Translations under genes and position numbers: made by a program
Assembly: GCA_905221605.1 (NCBI GenBank)
Contig: CAJNDS010000113.1
Coordinates: 822,674 to 886,673 of the forward strand
DNA: 64,000 nt
Source of the DNA: Symbiodinium natans
Taxonomy: Eukaryota; Sar; Dinophyceae; Suessiales; Symbiodiniaceae
Direction: 5' to 3'
Notes under the pieces: generated by a model
Database searches by the model: none
What the model was told of the DNA's origin: nothing
Seen by the model: only the letters and a program-made list of their open reading frames with translations
Shown here: positions 1 through 9,245 of the stretch, piece after piece
How the letters are laid out: the number at the start of each line of letters is the position of its first letter
Numbering within the stretch: the stretch's first letter is position 1

Positions 1-90
1 GTGAGTGTTTGCCGGTGCTTTTCTGACTTGCTGGGGTGGCAATTGATGCGAGGCATGGCGCGCTGGCATGCATGTTTCACCCTAAGAATC
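1..90. other. Unassigned unique segment at left edge
   Basis: A non-telomeric block left of the first telomeric array. It should hold the next exon of the kinase-like gene that is read on the minus strand, but no frame shows a recognisable kinase motif such as HRD. Both strands are open, so I leave it unassigned. Confidence 0.3.
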
Positions 91-95
91 CTAAA

Positions 96-302
96 CCCAA
101 CCCCTAAACCCTAAACCCTAAAGCCTAAAGCCTAAAGCCTAAACCCTAAACCCTAAACCTTGAACCCTAAACCCTAAACCCTAAACCCTGAACCCTAAAC
201 CCTAAACCCTAAACCCTAAACCCTAAACCCTGAACCCTAAACCCTAAACCCTAAACCCTAAACCTTGAACCCTAAACCCTAAACCCTAAACCCTAAACCC
301 TA
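96..302 (-). repeat. Interstitial telomeric array, CCCTAAA orientation
   Basis: About 29 heptamers, mostly CCCTAAA, with GCCTAAA and CCCTGAA variants scattered through it. It ends in unique sequence on both sides, so it is an internal tract and not a chromosome end. Read from the minus strand it would be the GGTTTAG-rich start of the intron that follows the kinase exon at 406. Confidence 0.97.
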
Positions 303-358
303 TGCCCCAACATGCAAAACACAAAGACCCTAAAGCTCCCAAGCCGAATCCTCCAGTC

Positions 359-406
359 CTCCCGCTCAGGTCGCCCAAGGGTGCGAACTCCAGCATTAGC
401 TCGAGC
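359..406 (-). CDS. Protein kinase-like exon: hinge segment (partial gene)
   Basis: Minus-strand exon preceded by a CGCCCAG acceptor, reading LELMLEFAPLGDLSG. This resembles the beta5 strand, hinge and start of alpha-D of protein kinases (hydrophobic strand, E-[FY]-A, then G-G/D-L). It joins the exon at 1603-1530 in phase: the upstream exon ends with two bases of a Glu codon and this one supplies the third. The 3' end is uncertain. No GT lies directly after the motif, so either a GA donor near 359 or a GT further down near 328 would be needed. The catalytic loop and DFG exons would lie outside the window. Confidence 0.5.
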
Positions 407-423
407 CTGGGCGCCCCCGGAAG

Positions 424-545
424 GGTTGAGGGTTTAGGGTTTGTTTTGGGTTTAGGGTTTGGGGGTTTAGGGTTTAGGGGTTTAGGGGTTTAGGGGTTCA
501 GGGGTTTAGGGGTTCAGGGGTTTAGGGGTTTAGCGGTTTAGGGGT
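424..545 (+). repeat. Interstitial telomeric array, TTTAGGG with TTTAGGGG variants
   Basis: A G-strand array in which the right half is mostly the octamer TTTAGGGG with single TTCAGGGG and TTTAGCGG units. With the array at 96-302 it brackets the kinase hinge exon in the order CCCTAAA, exon, TTTAGGG. Confidence 0.95.
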
Positions 546-856
546 GCAGGGCCAAAAAACTTCTGAACCATGGGGAAGATCCACCTTCTTGTGGCACAGG
601 TTTGCTCCAGGTGACCTGAACCCGCCACAGTTTTGCCAAATGCGTCGTGGAGGGGAGGGAAACCCTAAACCCTAAAACCCTAGGCCCTGAACCCCCTATA
701 GGGCTTAGGGTTGGGAGTCTCTTCTGACGGGGGCGGTCGCCGGTCGCTCTCCTCATTTTGAAGTGGTTTCTCAAGTCTCTCCGCCATGAACATGGTCTGA
801 TCCAAAAAATAGATCCCCTTAAGGGTTCCTAAGAATGACCCAATAGCAGCATATAC

Positions 857-905
857 TAGTTGGGGGCTCTACTTGTTGGATCCTCCCAGGGGTCTGGGTC
901 CTCCA
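857..905 (+). repeat. Copy of a ~50 bp block also found at 52285-52335
   Basis: The stretch containing TTGGATCCTCCCA and GGTCTGGGTC recurs with only a few changes at 52285-52335, directly beside a family C palindrome. It is part of a dispersed element of which this is a fragment. No coding function is implied. Confidence 0.75.
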
Positions 906-1100
906 CGGGTAGACGGAGTCCCAACCAGGGTTGAAGGGTTAGGGTTGAGGGGAACCTCCTCTCGTTGCCCAACATGTGGAAGTTTTCGATTGGGCAAACC
1001 CGGACCTCATAAAGCCCGGCTGCGAATGACACGCCGTCATGGTTACTTAAAGCCACTGAAAGGTGCTACTCTCCTTCCGCAAATGGATTCCTGAGTTTTT

Positions 1101-1172
1101 TCCTAAGTCCTCTAAGTAGGATGTGAGTAGACGTAGAATTGGGGTTAGAAGTACCCTTGAACCTCCAAGTAG
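1101..1172 (+). mobile_element. Family B palindromic element, partial copy
   Basis: Only the right half of family B is present. It has the TAAGTCCTC/GTAGGAT core, then GAATTGGGGTTAGAAGTACCC, ending in the terminal repeat TTGAACCTCCAAGTAG. Full copies are at 28957, 31686, 45642, 58512 and 61661. Confidence 0.8.
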
Positions 1173-1529
1173 AGCCGCGAGCCGATGTCCCCGCAAGCTT
1201 CCTCCCTTTGGCCTCATGAGGCCTCCATGTCGGAATCGGAACAGGGCTTAGGCTAGGGTGTAGGGTTTAGGGTGAAGGTTTGGCTTCTTTGGTTTGTTTC
1301 AGGCGGAAGGGGTGGTGTGGAGATTCAGGCTATGGCGTTCTGGGGGTTTAGCATCGAGAAAAGACACGCTGAGGTAAACTACACCTTTGTTGAAGCCCTG
1401 AACCTCGGGATTTAAGGCTGCGGACCCTGCCCTAACCCCTTAACCCCTAAACGGTTCCCCCCTAAACCTTAACCCCCTAAACCCTAAACCCTAAACCCTA
1501 AACCCTAAACCCTAAACCCTAAACCCTAC

Positions 1530-1603
1530 TCCTGGGGCTCCGGCACTGGAAGCGAGCCCGGGAGTAGCCGAAAGTCGAAGCAGCGAAGAATGTGGGGACT
1601 CTC
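1530..1603 (-). CDS. Protein kinase-like exon: alphaC-beta4 to beta5 linker
   Basis: This minus-strand exon starts after a GCGGAGCCAG acceptor and ends at AGGA before GTAGGGTTTAGGG, a GT donor that runs straight into telomeric repeat. It reads ESPHILRCFDF and then a proline-rich linker ending PVPEPQE. S/H-P-[HN]-I-[LV]-R-x-[FY]-D is the kinase subdomain IV signature. It has 24 codons plus 2 nt, which joins the exon at 406 in phase. Upstream it continues the AELLSRLSQ helix of the exon at 2149-2096. I do not know the kinase family; a NEK-like or related Ser/Thr kinase is a guess. Confidence 0.55.
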
Positions 1604-2020
1604 CTGGCTCCGCATGCCCAGGGTTTAGGGTTTAGGGTTTAGGGTTTAGGGCGAACCCTTGCCGGAAGAAGCCCCGCCACGAATATGGCAGGGTTGCGAT
1701 GTAGGGTTTAGGGTTTAGGGTTTAGAGTTTAGGGTTTAGGGTTTAGGGTCAGCGGGCCACAAAAAAGGCTCAGAGGTAAGAGCAACGGCACGGAACTGAA
1801 ATGCTAAACCCTGAAAACATGGGCACACAGCTCCCTCAAAACGAGAACCGAACCCCCCCCCCCCCCCCCCGAGCAAATAAGGCATCTACAGTCCTGACCC
1901 TAAACTCTAAACCCTGAACCCTATTAACCCTAAACCCCAAACCGGAAAGCCCCTAAACCCTAAACCCTAACCCAAACCCTAAACCCCCCAAAAAACAATG
2001 CTAAACCCTAAACCCTAAAC

Positions 2021-2073
2021 CCTAGACCCTAGACCCTAGACCCTAGACCCTAGACCCTAGACTCTAAACCCTA
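2021..2073 (-). repeat. Locally homogenised CCCTAGA variant array
   Basis: Seven consecutive units of CCCTAGA sit inside a CCCTAAA tract. A run of one variant unit points to expansion in place by slippage or unequal exchange. Confidence 0.9.
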
Positions 2074-2095
2074 AACCCTTCCCCTTCGAAGGGGC

Positions 2096-2149
2096 CTGGC
2101 TCAGACGGCTCAGGAGCTCTGCCTCCTCCAGGGCCTTATCCGAGGCGCC
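2096..2149 (-). CDS. Protein kinase-like exon: helix alphaC
   Basis: Eighteen codons on the minus strand follow a CTGGTGCAG acceptor: GASDKALEEAELLSRLSQ. The charged amphipathic helix with Glu in the expected place matches kinase helix alphaC, whose Glu pairs with the beta3 Lys. Both ends are phase 0, fitting the exons at 4207-4151 and 1603-1530. The donor is CAG followed by GCCCC, i.e. GC rather than GT if the boundary is right. GAGCCAG occurs at both exon-intron junctions (here and before 1603), like a short target duplication. Confidence 0.55.
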
Positions 2150-2213
2150 CTGCACCAGGTTGGGGGTTTAGGGTTTAGGGCTAGGGTTTAGGGTTTGGGG
2201 TTTAGGATTTAGG

Positions 2214-2275
2214 GCCAGGGTTTAGGGGGTTTAGGGGGTTTAGGGGGTTTAGGGGGTTTAGGGGGTTTAGGGGGG
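2214..2275 (+). repeat. Variant telomeric array, TTTAGGGGG
   Basis: About six units of the nonamer TTTAGGGGG, then a G run. It is a homogenised variant next to an ordinary heptamer tract. Confidence 0.9.
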
Positions 2276-2335
2276 GGGTAGGAGGCTAGAACCCACCCAA
2301 GGATGGAGGACCCCGTGAAAGGGGTTGCTTGAGTG

Positions 2336-2460
2336 CACATGAAGTAGGGTTTATATTTCTTGTACCCCCAAAAGGACACCCAAGGTATACACTCACCAAT
2401 ATTAAGAAGGAACCTTATATACACTTACCAAAAACAGTGATATGAACCCTGCTTCATATA
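2336..2460 (-). mobile_element. Family C element
   Basis: Contains GAAGTAGGGTTTATAT, a CCCCAAAAGGACACC box and repeated ACACTCACCAATATT / TATACACTTACC motifs, ending TGAACCCTGCTTCATATA. Related copies are at 51263-51375, 52130-52335 (opposite strand) and 60473-60570. There is no open reading frame, so it is a non-autonomous intronic element. Confidence 0.8.
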
Positions 2461-2479
2461 TCCTTTTGGGGCTGAAGGG

Positions 2480-3060
2480 ATGGAACAACAGCACGGTGCC
2501 AGACATTGCAATGTTAAGGCGTCACTTAAGTCTTTACGTCACCCGAGAAGAAGTCCCCTCCGCGTCACCTCCTCACGATCCCAGCCATCTGGCCAATGTA
2601 AGCCCCAAATTCCCCAACAAGTTGCTCCCTCCCTCAAGTGTCCTCGGAGAGCTTGCCCACGCGCGCCTGGGCCATGGCGAGGTAACCCGCCGCCCTTTAT
2701 GAGCTCTAGAGTCCGCAACATGATTTTAAACCCTCATGCCCAAAACCCTCGTGCAACAGGCTTGTGTATCTGCCTGGAGTTGCCGCCTAAACCTAAACCC
2801 CCCTACTGGTGGGGTTTTCAAACAAGACCCCTAAGGAGCGCTTCTCAGTGCGTTCCGGAGCACCGGATAAGCTGCTGCATGTGTTTTCGGGCTTTTGGGG
2901 CTTATAAACCCCGAACCCTAAGCTAGGGCTTTGGTGTGCGTAAGCTTCACTTAAATGCTAAACTGTTTTGGTCCTTACACCACCCTAAACCCTAAACCCT
3001 AAACCCTAAACTCTAAACCCTAAACCCTAAACCCTAAACCCTAAGCCCTAAACCTTGCTG
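2480..3060. other. Intron-like stretch with ambiguous ORFs
   Basis: Reading frames are open on both strands, including one of about 148 codons on the plus strand, but there is no recognisable domain and the composition does not decide. It lies between kinase exons at 4207 and 2149, so I treat it as intronic. It ends in a CCCTAAA tract at about 2985-3055. Confidence 0.4.
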
Positions 3061-3193
3061 GCCTAACTACAGGGATGTTTTAGGGCTTAGGGTCTGGTTG
3101 GTCCTCGTTTTAGGGCTTCGGGCCTCCCCATAGCTCCCCAGCATGCCCCCCAAAAAATTGGCGTCTGAACGCCTTGAGCCCTAAACCTTATGA

Positions 3194-3280
3194 TCCCCTT
3201 AGAACCTTAATAAACATAATACTTTTAATATCCTCTTGGGTTTTATGTAAACAAAAATAAAAATCCAAAGGGGGATATAG
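3194..3280 (+). mobile_element. Family H element, copy 1
   Basis: CCCCTTAGAACCTTAATAAA through an AT-rich core (ATATCCTCTTGG, GTAAACAAAAAT) to GGGGGATATAGA. The second copy is at 47735-47831, about 44 kb away. The ends are short imperfect inverted repeats (TATCCCCCT-like against CCCCTTAGA). Confidence 0.85.
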
Positions 3281-3469
3281 AAACCTTATGATCCAAGATT
3301 GTGCCACACCCTTCCTCCCCACTTTTTAGCACCCAATCGCCCCCAATAGCGCCACTTCGAACCCTCGCGAGACGCGTCAAGTGACGCCCTCAACCCTTTG
3401 GACCACCGACTCAAAACCGAGGACCGTGTCAAGAACAATCATAGCCACACAAGACCTCAGAAGCCCCAA

Positions 3470-3550
3470 GAAAGTTTACGCTTTCAGTTCTATAGGGGGT
3501 TATAGTTCCCCAAAAAGTGCAAAGTGTACTCAATCAGCTGCTAAGAGTCA
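3470..3550 (+). mobile_element. Family E palindromic element, copy 1
   Basis: The inverted arms AAGTTTACGCTTTCAG and GTGCAAAGTGTACTCAATCA flank a short core (TTCTATAGGGGGTTATAG). Copies at 22997-23075 and 42300-42376 keep the better palindrome GTGTACACTTT / AAAGTGTAC and the tail CAGCTGCTAAG. Confidence 0.85.
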
Positions 3551-3661
3551 AGAATGAATAAAGCAAGCAAGACACACACACAAAGCAGCTAACATAAGCA
3601 CAATGATGGTGATGGCGATGCCGTTGATCATCATCACCCAGGTCCTACTCAAATGTCCCAT
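3548..3661 (-). CDS. Possible small membrane-protein exon or ORF
   Basis: A 37-codon minus-strand frame from ATG to TGA. The middle forms one hydrophobic helix (INGIAITIIVLMLAAL) followed by CVCLACFIHS and a stop. It would be a C-terminal membrane anchor if it is an exon. It lies in the intron between two kinase exons on the same strand and overlaps the edge of a family E element by three bases. Chance remains a serious alternative. Confidence 0.25.
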   Translation of the reverse strand: MGHLSRTWVMMINGIAITIIVLMLAALCVCLACFIHS

Positions 3662-3729
3662 CCTACTCCTCCAGTCTGAGTCGCAATCGTTATAAACCCC
3701 TAAACCGTAAAGTCCTCCAATAGTTACAA

Positions 3730-3985
3730 CATCCTCAAACCCCTACATAAACCCTAAACCTTGTATAACCCCTAATCATCCCTAATCCCTATATAAACTC
3801 GAATACCTATGTAAACCCTAATGCCTATATAAACCCAAATACCTTTTGCAACCCTAATCCCTATACAAACCCTAAACCCTGGATAAACCCCAATGCCTAC
3901 ATAAACCCGAATGCCTATATAAACCCTCATCCCTATAAAACCCTACACCCCTATACAGACCCTAAACCCCTGCATACATCCAAAC
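3730..3985 (-). repeat. Degenerate ~20 bp tandem array built on CCTATATAAACCC
   Basis: About ten imperfect units of the type CCTAATGCCTATATAAAC. This looks like a telomeric heptamer lengthened by a CTATAT insert and then multiplied. A related CCCTATAAA array lies at 37018-37110. Confidence 0.8.
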
Positions 3986-4002
3986 CCCTATCTTGGTAGC
4001 CC

Positions 4003-4102
4003 AGTAACCATATTATAATAAGGGCACCCCTTTTTTGGTTGGTTGCTTTATAAGGGAACCCAGAACCAAAAAAAAAGGGTAAAGGGTACCACTGGGCTAC
4101 CA
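4003..4102 (+). mobile_element. Family F palindromic element
   Basis: GGTAGCCCAGTAACC and GGGCTACCAAG form the outer inverted pair. Inside are an AAGGGCACCCCTTTTT box and TTTATAAGGGAACC. Family F is also at 5914, 9593, 34597, 42600 and 52988. Confidence 0.85.
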
Positions 4103-4150
4103 AGCTACCTAAACCCTAAACCCTAAACCCTAAACCCTAAACCCATGAAC

Positions 4151-4207
4151 ATGGCAGGAGCTGTGCCCCCGCGCTCGCTTGAGAGCTACATACACGCAGG
4201 AGGCGGC
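4151..4207 (-). CDS. Protein kinase-like exon: beta2-beta3 with candidate catalytic Lys
   Basis: Nineteen codons on the minus strand after CTAAACCCTTAACTCACGCCCAG: AASCVYVALKRARGHSSCH, then GTTCATGGGTTTAGGG as donor. VYVALK fits the beta3 V-A-[VIL]-K motif. The distance from this Lys to the Glu of the next exon (2149-2096) is normal for kinases. Phase 0 at both ends matches that exon. The plus strand also has an open frame with a GTGAGT donor, so strand alone is not decisive. The case rests on the four-exon fit. The Gly-rich loop should lie upstream and was not found. Confidence 0.45.
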
Positions 4208-4534
4208 CTGGGCGTGAGTTAAGGGTTTAGGGTTTGGGGTTTAGGGTTTAGGGTTTGGGGTTTAGGGTTTGGGGTTTGGGGTTTTGGGGTTTAGGGTTTT
4301 TTGGTTTAGGGGTTTGGGGTTTAGGGTTTGTAGTTTAGGGTTTTTGGGGTTTGGGGTTTGGGGTTTAGGGCTCTAGGACCATATGGCCTTAGGCTTAGGG
4401 ACTGGGGAGTGTTGGGTGAAGAGTTTCTGGGGGACAGGGTTGGGGGCTGAGGATTTGACCCTAAACCCTAAACCCTAAACCCTAAAACTGAACCCTAAAC
4501 CCTAAATCTGACTGAACCCCGAACCCCTTCGGCA

Positions 4535-4594
4535 TTGGTTCTTGTTTTGGAGGATGCAGGGCTTGACCGGGCCCTGCAGATAGGCTCTAGGACC
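4535..4594 (-). CDS. Candidate exon upstream of the kinase exons
   Basis: CTATCTGCAG precedes an open minus-strand block reading GPVKPCILQNKNQCRRG, followed by GTTCGGGG. It is flanked by CCCTAAA tracts on both sides. No domain is recognised. It could be an N-terminal exon of the same gene. Confidence 0.3.
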
Positions 4595-4799
4595 TAGGGG
4601 GGTCCTAAACCCTAAACCCACCAAACCCTAAACCCTCAACCCTTTCCCTAAACCCTAAACCCCTAAACCCCTAACCCGCTAAACCCTAAACCCTAAACTC
4701 TAAACCCTAAACCCTTTAAGCCCTAAACCCCTGACCCCTAAACCCTAAACCCTCAACTGCAAGGAAGAGACCAGGGCAGGTGGAGTGGGGTTTAGGGCT

Positions 4800-5400
4800 T
4801 CGGGCTTGCGCGGTTGCCGACCGTCAATCTTCAATCAGCAAATGTAGAAAAGGCTGCTTAGGGTTTAGGGTTTAGGGTTTAGGGTCTATAGGGTCTAGGG
4901 TTTCGGGACCCTAAACCCTAAACCCGAAGCAGCCTGAAACCCTGGGTTAAGGGTTACTTCAACTACTCTTACAACATAGGGAAACTCAGCAAGTTCAAAG
5001 ATCATCTATAGGCGAAGGAGTTGATTCTGTGTACTTTGGGCCCGGACTTGGTCATGCGGCTCAGGATCCTGACCCCTGAACCCTGAACCCTAAACCCTAA
5101 ACCCTAAACCCTAAACCCTATGTGTTTAGGGCTGCTTTCTTCAGCAGAGGCGAGGCCGGCTGGACTTCAGCCGATTCGTTGCCTATTTCTGCAGGGGGCA
5201 GCGCAGACCCTTCCAGCCAAGAGAGTGCTGTGGGTTTCGGGTTGAACGGGTTGGGGGTTAAACGCCTGATCCCTAAATCGCCCAAACCCTACAAGGAGGC
5301 CCCCCGCCCCTCCCGCAATTCACTAGAGTTGAGGGATGTAGAAGCTAATGTAGATTCCTTATAATCAAATTTGGGGTCTGGGGGGGCCACTTCTTGTGGG
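4800..5400. other. Blocks open on both strands
   Basis: Two unique blocks (4955-5075 and 5125-5365) are stop-free in several frames on both strands. Acceptor-like sites occur on both, such as TGCCCCCTGCAG on minus and GCTTTCTTCAG on plus near 5140-5200. One plus frame is 80 codons. I cannot choose strand or frame. Confidence 0.4.
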
Positions 5401-5412
5401 CTTAGGGCTTCT

Positions 5413-5436
5413 GGGGGGGGGGGGGGGGGGGGGGGG
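5413..5436 (+). repeat. G homopolymer (24 nt)
   Basis: An uninterrupted G run. Others in the window are at about 14085, 37200, 46503, 49531 and 62438. Confidence 0.95.
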
Positions 5437-5640
5437 TAAACCCTAAACACTCAACCATGAACCCTAAGCCACTTGTAAACTTTAGGGCTTATGCCTTGGG
5501 CCGGGGGGGAACGGGGGTCGGAGTTTAGCATACTTAGCTTTCGATGGCCGCCATGATGTTAAAAGGTGTAGCCTAGCACCCTCAAAGGCTTCCTTAACAT
5601 ACTCCTACTCTAAACCCTGAACCCTCAACCCCTGAGAAAG

Positions 5641-5712
5641 GTTTAGGGTTTAGGGTTTAGGGTTTAGGGTTTAGGGTTTAGGGTTTAGGGTTTAGGGTTT
5701 AGGGTTTAGGGT
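5641..5712 (+). repeat. Telomeric array TTTAGGG, about 10 units
   Basis: A perfect heptamer tract, followed by a C homopolymer at 5725-5741. Confidence 0.97.
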
Positions 5713-5913
5713 TATCCGAAACTACACCCCCCCCCCCCCCCCGCCCTGGGGTTTGGCTAGGCTTCCGTGTGTTTTTTGCCACCCGTCGAGCCAAGGTCTG
5801 CGGGGCAACTGCGGAGAGAATGCTTTGCACACAATGCTTCACTAGACCCGAAACCCTAAACCCTAAACCCTAAACCCTAAACCCTAAACCCTAAACCCTA
5901 AACCCTAGACCCA

Positions 5914-6017
5914 AGAGTAACCTAGGAATCAGAGGGTGCCCTTTTTGGTTTTCAAGGGAATTCTAAGGGGACCCACTCCCCAAAAGACGAAATGAAGGCC
6001 CACTCTGGGTCCCAGCC
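5914..6017 (+). mobile_element. Family F element
   Basis: Shares AACCTAGGAATC, GGGTGCCCTTTTTGG and the end GGCCCACTCTGGGTCCCAG with other family F copies. Confidence 0.75.
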
Positions 6018-6029
6018 CAAAACCCTAAA

Positions 6030-6840
6030 CCCTAAACCCTAAACCCCAAAAGGGGAGTAAGGGACCAAGCTCAAACGCATCCAGGCTGGAAGAGGTCTTG
6101 CATTCGGCGAGCGGGCGAGGAGCTATTCTCTCAAGCCTGTCTTGCTCTCCACGCAGCTTCTCCCCCTAAACCCTAAACCCTAAACCCCAAACCCTCAGCC
6201 CAATACCCTGAACCCTAAACGCTCGCCCTTGACCCTAAACCCTAAACCCTAAACACAGCTACGATCGTTAACCGGACTCCAAAAAAAAGAACAAAAAGAG
6301 ACCTTTTCAAGTCCGTCCTAGGTTGCATCCCTGAGACGGTCCCAGTCTCGACCCCAACTCAAGGCGCTGGTTTGATACATCTTTGGTCCCGATCTAAGGA
6401 CCCCAAAGTGCTTCGAGCCCGCGACACGTGACGCCCATAAAGCTCAACCTCACGTCGTAGCTGCGGTACGTGAGAGCTGATTAAAACAGAAGTGGGAGCT
6501 TTCTTTGTTCGGAGCTCTGACGGGCGCAGTGACAAACCGAGTACCTCTCGTTGGCTGGTGGAGGAGGGTTTAAGGCTCTTGCAGAAACCAGGCCCAACCC
6601 CTAAACCCGAAACCGTTTGTAAAAAAAGGACCTCCTGTGGCTGGACCTGCACTGCACTCGGCAAAAGGCGTTGTCGCACAGGTGATCATGAATCATGCCC
6701 ATATTTCTTTCGGAACCTACTCCTCGCGAAGAATTGGAGGTACACTGCGCTTTGGGCTCGGCTGCCCCTATGCCCGAGTCCGACCGTCCTCACTTCGTGG
6801 CGCGATCTGGTGCACGCCTGAGTAAAAAACTAGAGGGGAG
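6030..6840. other. Coding-like stretch, strand unresolved
   Basis: This 800 bp has few telomeric units and overlapping open frames of about 100 codons on both strands (plus 6492-6821 and 6695-6988, minus 6679-6359). Splice-like sites occur on both strands. It probably holds exons, but frame and strand cannot be settled by eye. Confidence 0.45.
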
Positions 6841-6983
6841 GCGGCTACTCTTGCAGTCGACATGTCTGGGGCTCTTTGTCCAACTGCAGAGGTTGAGACT
6901 ACCACACGCCACAATGCAACTTAAAAATCTCCACAAGGGGTTTACTGTAGGGGCCCAAACAATTAGAACAGGGGGTTGGGTGT

Positions 6984-7046
6984 CATGATTGTATAATTAT
7001 AAAGGGACCATAAAGGAAGATTGCTAGTAATCATTCCGACCCCTGC
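6984..7046 (+). mobile_element. Family G element
   Basis: ATAATTATAAAGGGACCATAA, then GTAATCATTCCGACCCCTG. Related segments are at 18047-18110 (reversed), 21340-21414 and 24980-25030. Confidence 0.75.
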
Positions 7047-7747
7047 ATTAGGTATAGGGTTTAGGGTTTAGGGTTTAGGGTAGCTCACACTAGTGCACGC
7101 ATGCGGCTGGGGCGAAGGGAGTTTGGACCAAACCGCCCGCGGGCATGAGGCAGCAAAACAACCCTGGGTGGGCCCTGGGTTTAGGTGGACTTTTTTTGTT
7201 GGTGGGTTTAGGGTTTAGGGTTTAGGGTTTAGGGCTTGTTAGGTTCAGGCAAAGAGCATCCGCACACACGCCCTTTGGGCGCGTCGCATGGTGAAACGCC
7301 GACGGTTGATGATTGCTGCAAGCACTCGAAGCCCTAAACTCTCTAAACCCTAACCCTAAACCCCCTAGACCCCCTAAACCCCCTAAGCTCTAAACCCTAA
7401 CCCCAAACCCCAAACCACCAAAGCAGAGGGCTCCAAAGCATTCGGGCCCTGAAAGCTGAACAGTCAGCGGCAAGATCTCTATGACTTTTTTTTTAAAGGG
7501 CCTTGTAGGGTATACTAGCCACTATAATTCCTATGAAGGTATTTTTGAACCGTGGACCCTTTTGGGATTCATTTGGTCCCCAAGGGGGGTAGAAGGGCTC
7601 AGAGGTTTAGGTCGCTTTGAAAGCTTCTTTAGGTGTGTTAGGCGGGGCGCCTTCCTGAAACAGATGCTTGCAGACTCGACCCCCCTAAACCCTAAACCCT
7701 AAACCTTAAACCCTAAACCCTAAACCCCTAAACCCTGGCACCCTCAC

Positions 7748-7827
7748 CGCGCGGTCCGCTGCGCCTTTGTCCTGCGCGCGAACTTGGCGTTCGCACGCTC
7801 CAGGGTCCGAACGCGGAGGACTTCCTC
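7748..7827 (-). CDS. Candidate exon with charged coiled-coil-like helix
   Basis: The minus-strand exon follows CTAAACGCGCGAG and ends at GCGCG before GTGAGGG, a strong donor. It has 26 codons plus 2 nt, reading EEVLRVRTLERANAKFARR and then TKAQRTA. It is rich in Glu, Arg, Leu and Ala, as in a long helix. The block is flanked CCCTAAA-left and TTTAGGG-right. No family is recognised. Confidence 0.5.
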
Positions 7828-8525
7828 CTCGCGCGTTTAGGGTTTAGGGTTTAGGTTTAGGGTTTAGGGTTTAGGGTTCAGGGCTTAGGCAGCGTTATGG
7901 CTGCCGTTTCCCGAACATTGGGAGCGTACATGAACCCTAAACCCTAAACCCTAGTACCCCTGTAACCCTATAACCCTATAGCCCTAAGCCCTAAACCCTG
8001 AAACAGCATCCTTCTACCTGTCTGGGAATGGGGGGGGGGTCAGGTCAGGAAGAGCCTCCTATCGCACGATCCAAAGGACAAGGCACAAAGTGTCAAGCAA
8101 CCACTCCTCGATATTTAGGGTTTGGGGTTTGGGGTTTCGGGTTTAAGGATTTAAAGGTTTAGGTTTGAGGGCTTAAGGGTTTGGGGTTCCCAGTTCTCCC
8201 CCCCCCCCCCCGAACAGAAGAAGAAGGACACCAAATACAATCCTAAACCCAAGCCCTGAATCATAATATGCAAAAGCAAAAAACATTGCAAAACCCCATA
8301 GGGCGGTCCATTGTCATGGGCTCTCTTCGAAATCCAGACCTTGCTGAGTTGTCGAGAGCTGAAGAATTTGGAAATTTTTAAGCGCGGTTTAGAACCCTAA
8401 ACCCTAAACACTAAACACCTGAAACAATAGCATTCACCCCTACAAGGTTTGCAGTGCCCAATGAACCCTAAACCCTAAACCCTAAACACTAAACCCTCTA
8501 AGCCCTAAGCCATAAACCCTATCCG

Positions 8526-8614
8526 CTAAGAGGCTTCCATCCACAGGAGCAGGCCGGTTTCATCCCATCGTCGCCTCGGAGTCAGGTCATAGAACTCCAA
8601 GGGAGACGCCCCGC
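8526..8614 (-). CDS. Candidate terminal exon ending in TAG
   Basis: The minus-strand frame reads SPLEFYDLTPRRRWDETG and then LLLWMEAS, followed by TAG. The 5' edge is unclear because a C-rich run lies upstream. If real, it ends a gene whose upstream exon may be the 77-codon frame at 8924-8694 on the same strand. Confidence 0.4.
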
Positions 8615-8693
8615 CCTCCCCCCCTGCCCCCTCGCAACCGCAAACCCTGAACCCTAAACCCCAAACCCTAAACCCTAAACCTATCTTCTTCCC

Positions 8694-8924
8694 TCAACCC
8701 CCCTGCAAAATCACGATGTGCACTACTCCATCACGTCGAAGTAAACCGCAAAAGCCTATAAACCCTAAGAGACTCAAGGTCAGTACTCTTGAGACTGAGT
8801 CCTGAAACAACCGTCCACGGTAGCAACTCTCCTTCACTTGTGTGGTTTCAGGGGGACGGGACGCTGACGATGACACGGGCACTGAGGGAAAAACCACGTT
8901 TGGGGAAGAAAAAGCCCGAGCCAC
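8694..8924 (-). CDS. Candidate exon, unknown
   Basis: A 76-codon minus-strand frame, serine-rich at the start, with a hydrophobic run TLSLLGFIGFCGLL and the end VVHIVILQGG. It lies upstream of the frame at 8614-8526. It could be one membrane segment. No homology is recognised. Confidence 0.3.
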   Translation of the reverse strand: MARAFSSPNVVFPSVPVSSSASRPPETTQVKESCYRGRLFQDSVSRVLTLSLLGFIGFCGLLRRDGVVHIVILQGG

Positions 8925-9079
8925 CCAAAAATGGTTGAGCTCCGAATAACAAAGTTGAAGTTTTTTGCTCGTTTATGTCAAGATACAAAGGGCTTAGGGT
9001 TTAGGGAGTGGTGTTTAGGGACCCACAGACAACGGATTCAACCCAAGGTACTTATTCAGAGTCCTATAACCTCCACTCC

Positions 9080-9245
9080 ATGTCTGGTCCGAAAGACTCT
9101 TGAGGGTCTGCAGCACGTCGTGGCGCGCAAGCCAATGGCCCACCTTGCTTCGCCCGCTGCGAACTGGGGATTTGGACTTGTCAGAGATGAGGTTTGGAGG
9201 AGGTTTACGGGCTTCAACTCTCACACTGGCCCCAAGGTCTAGGGG
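9080..9245 (+). CDS. Candidate exon, unknown
   Basis: A plus-strand frame reading TLEGLQHVVARKPMAHLASP, then AANWGFGLVRDEVWRR, followed by GTTTACGG as a possible donor. The minus strand is open too but looks less protein-like. Confidence 0.25.

Noticed and set aside
1290-1410. Plus-strand exon with acceptor TTTGTTTCAG and donor GAG/GTAAAC
   Set aside because: The sites look good, but it lies on the opposite strand inside the kinase intron and has no recognisable product; kept out of the feature list.
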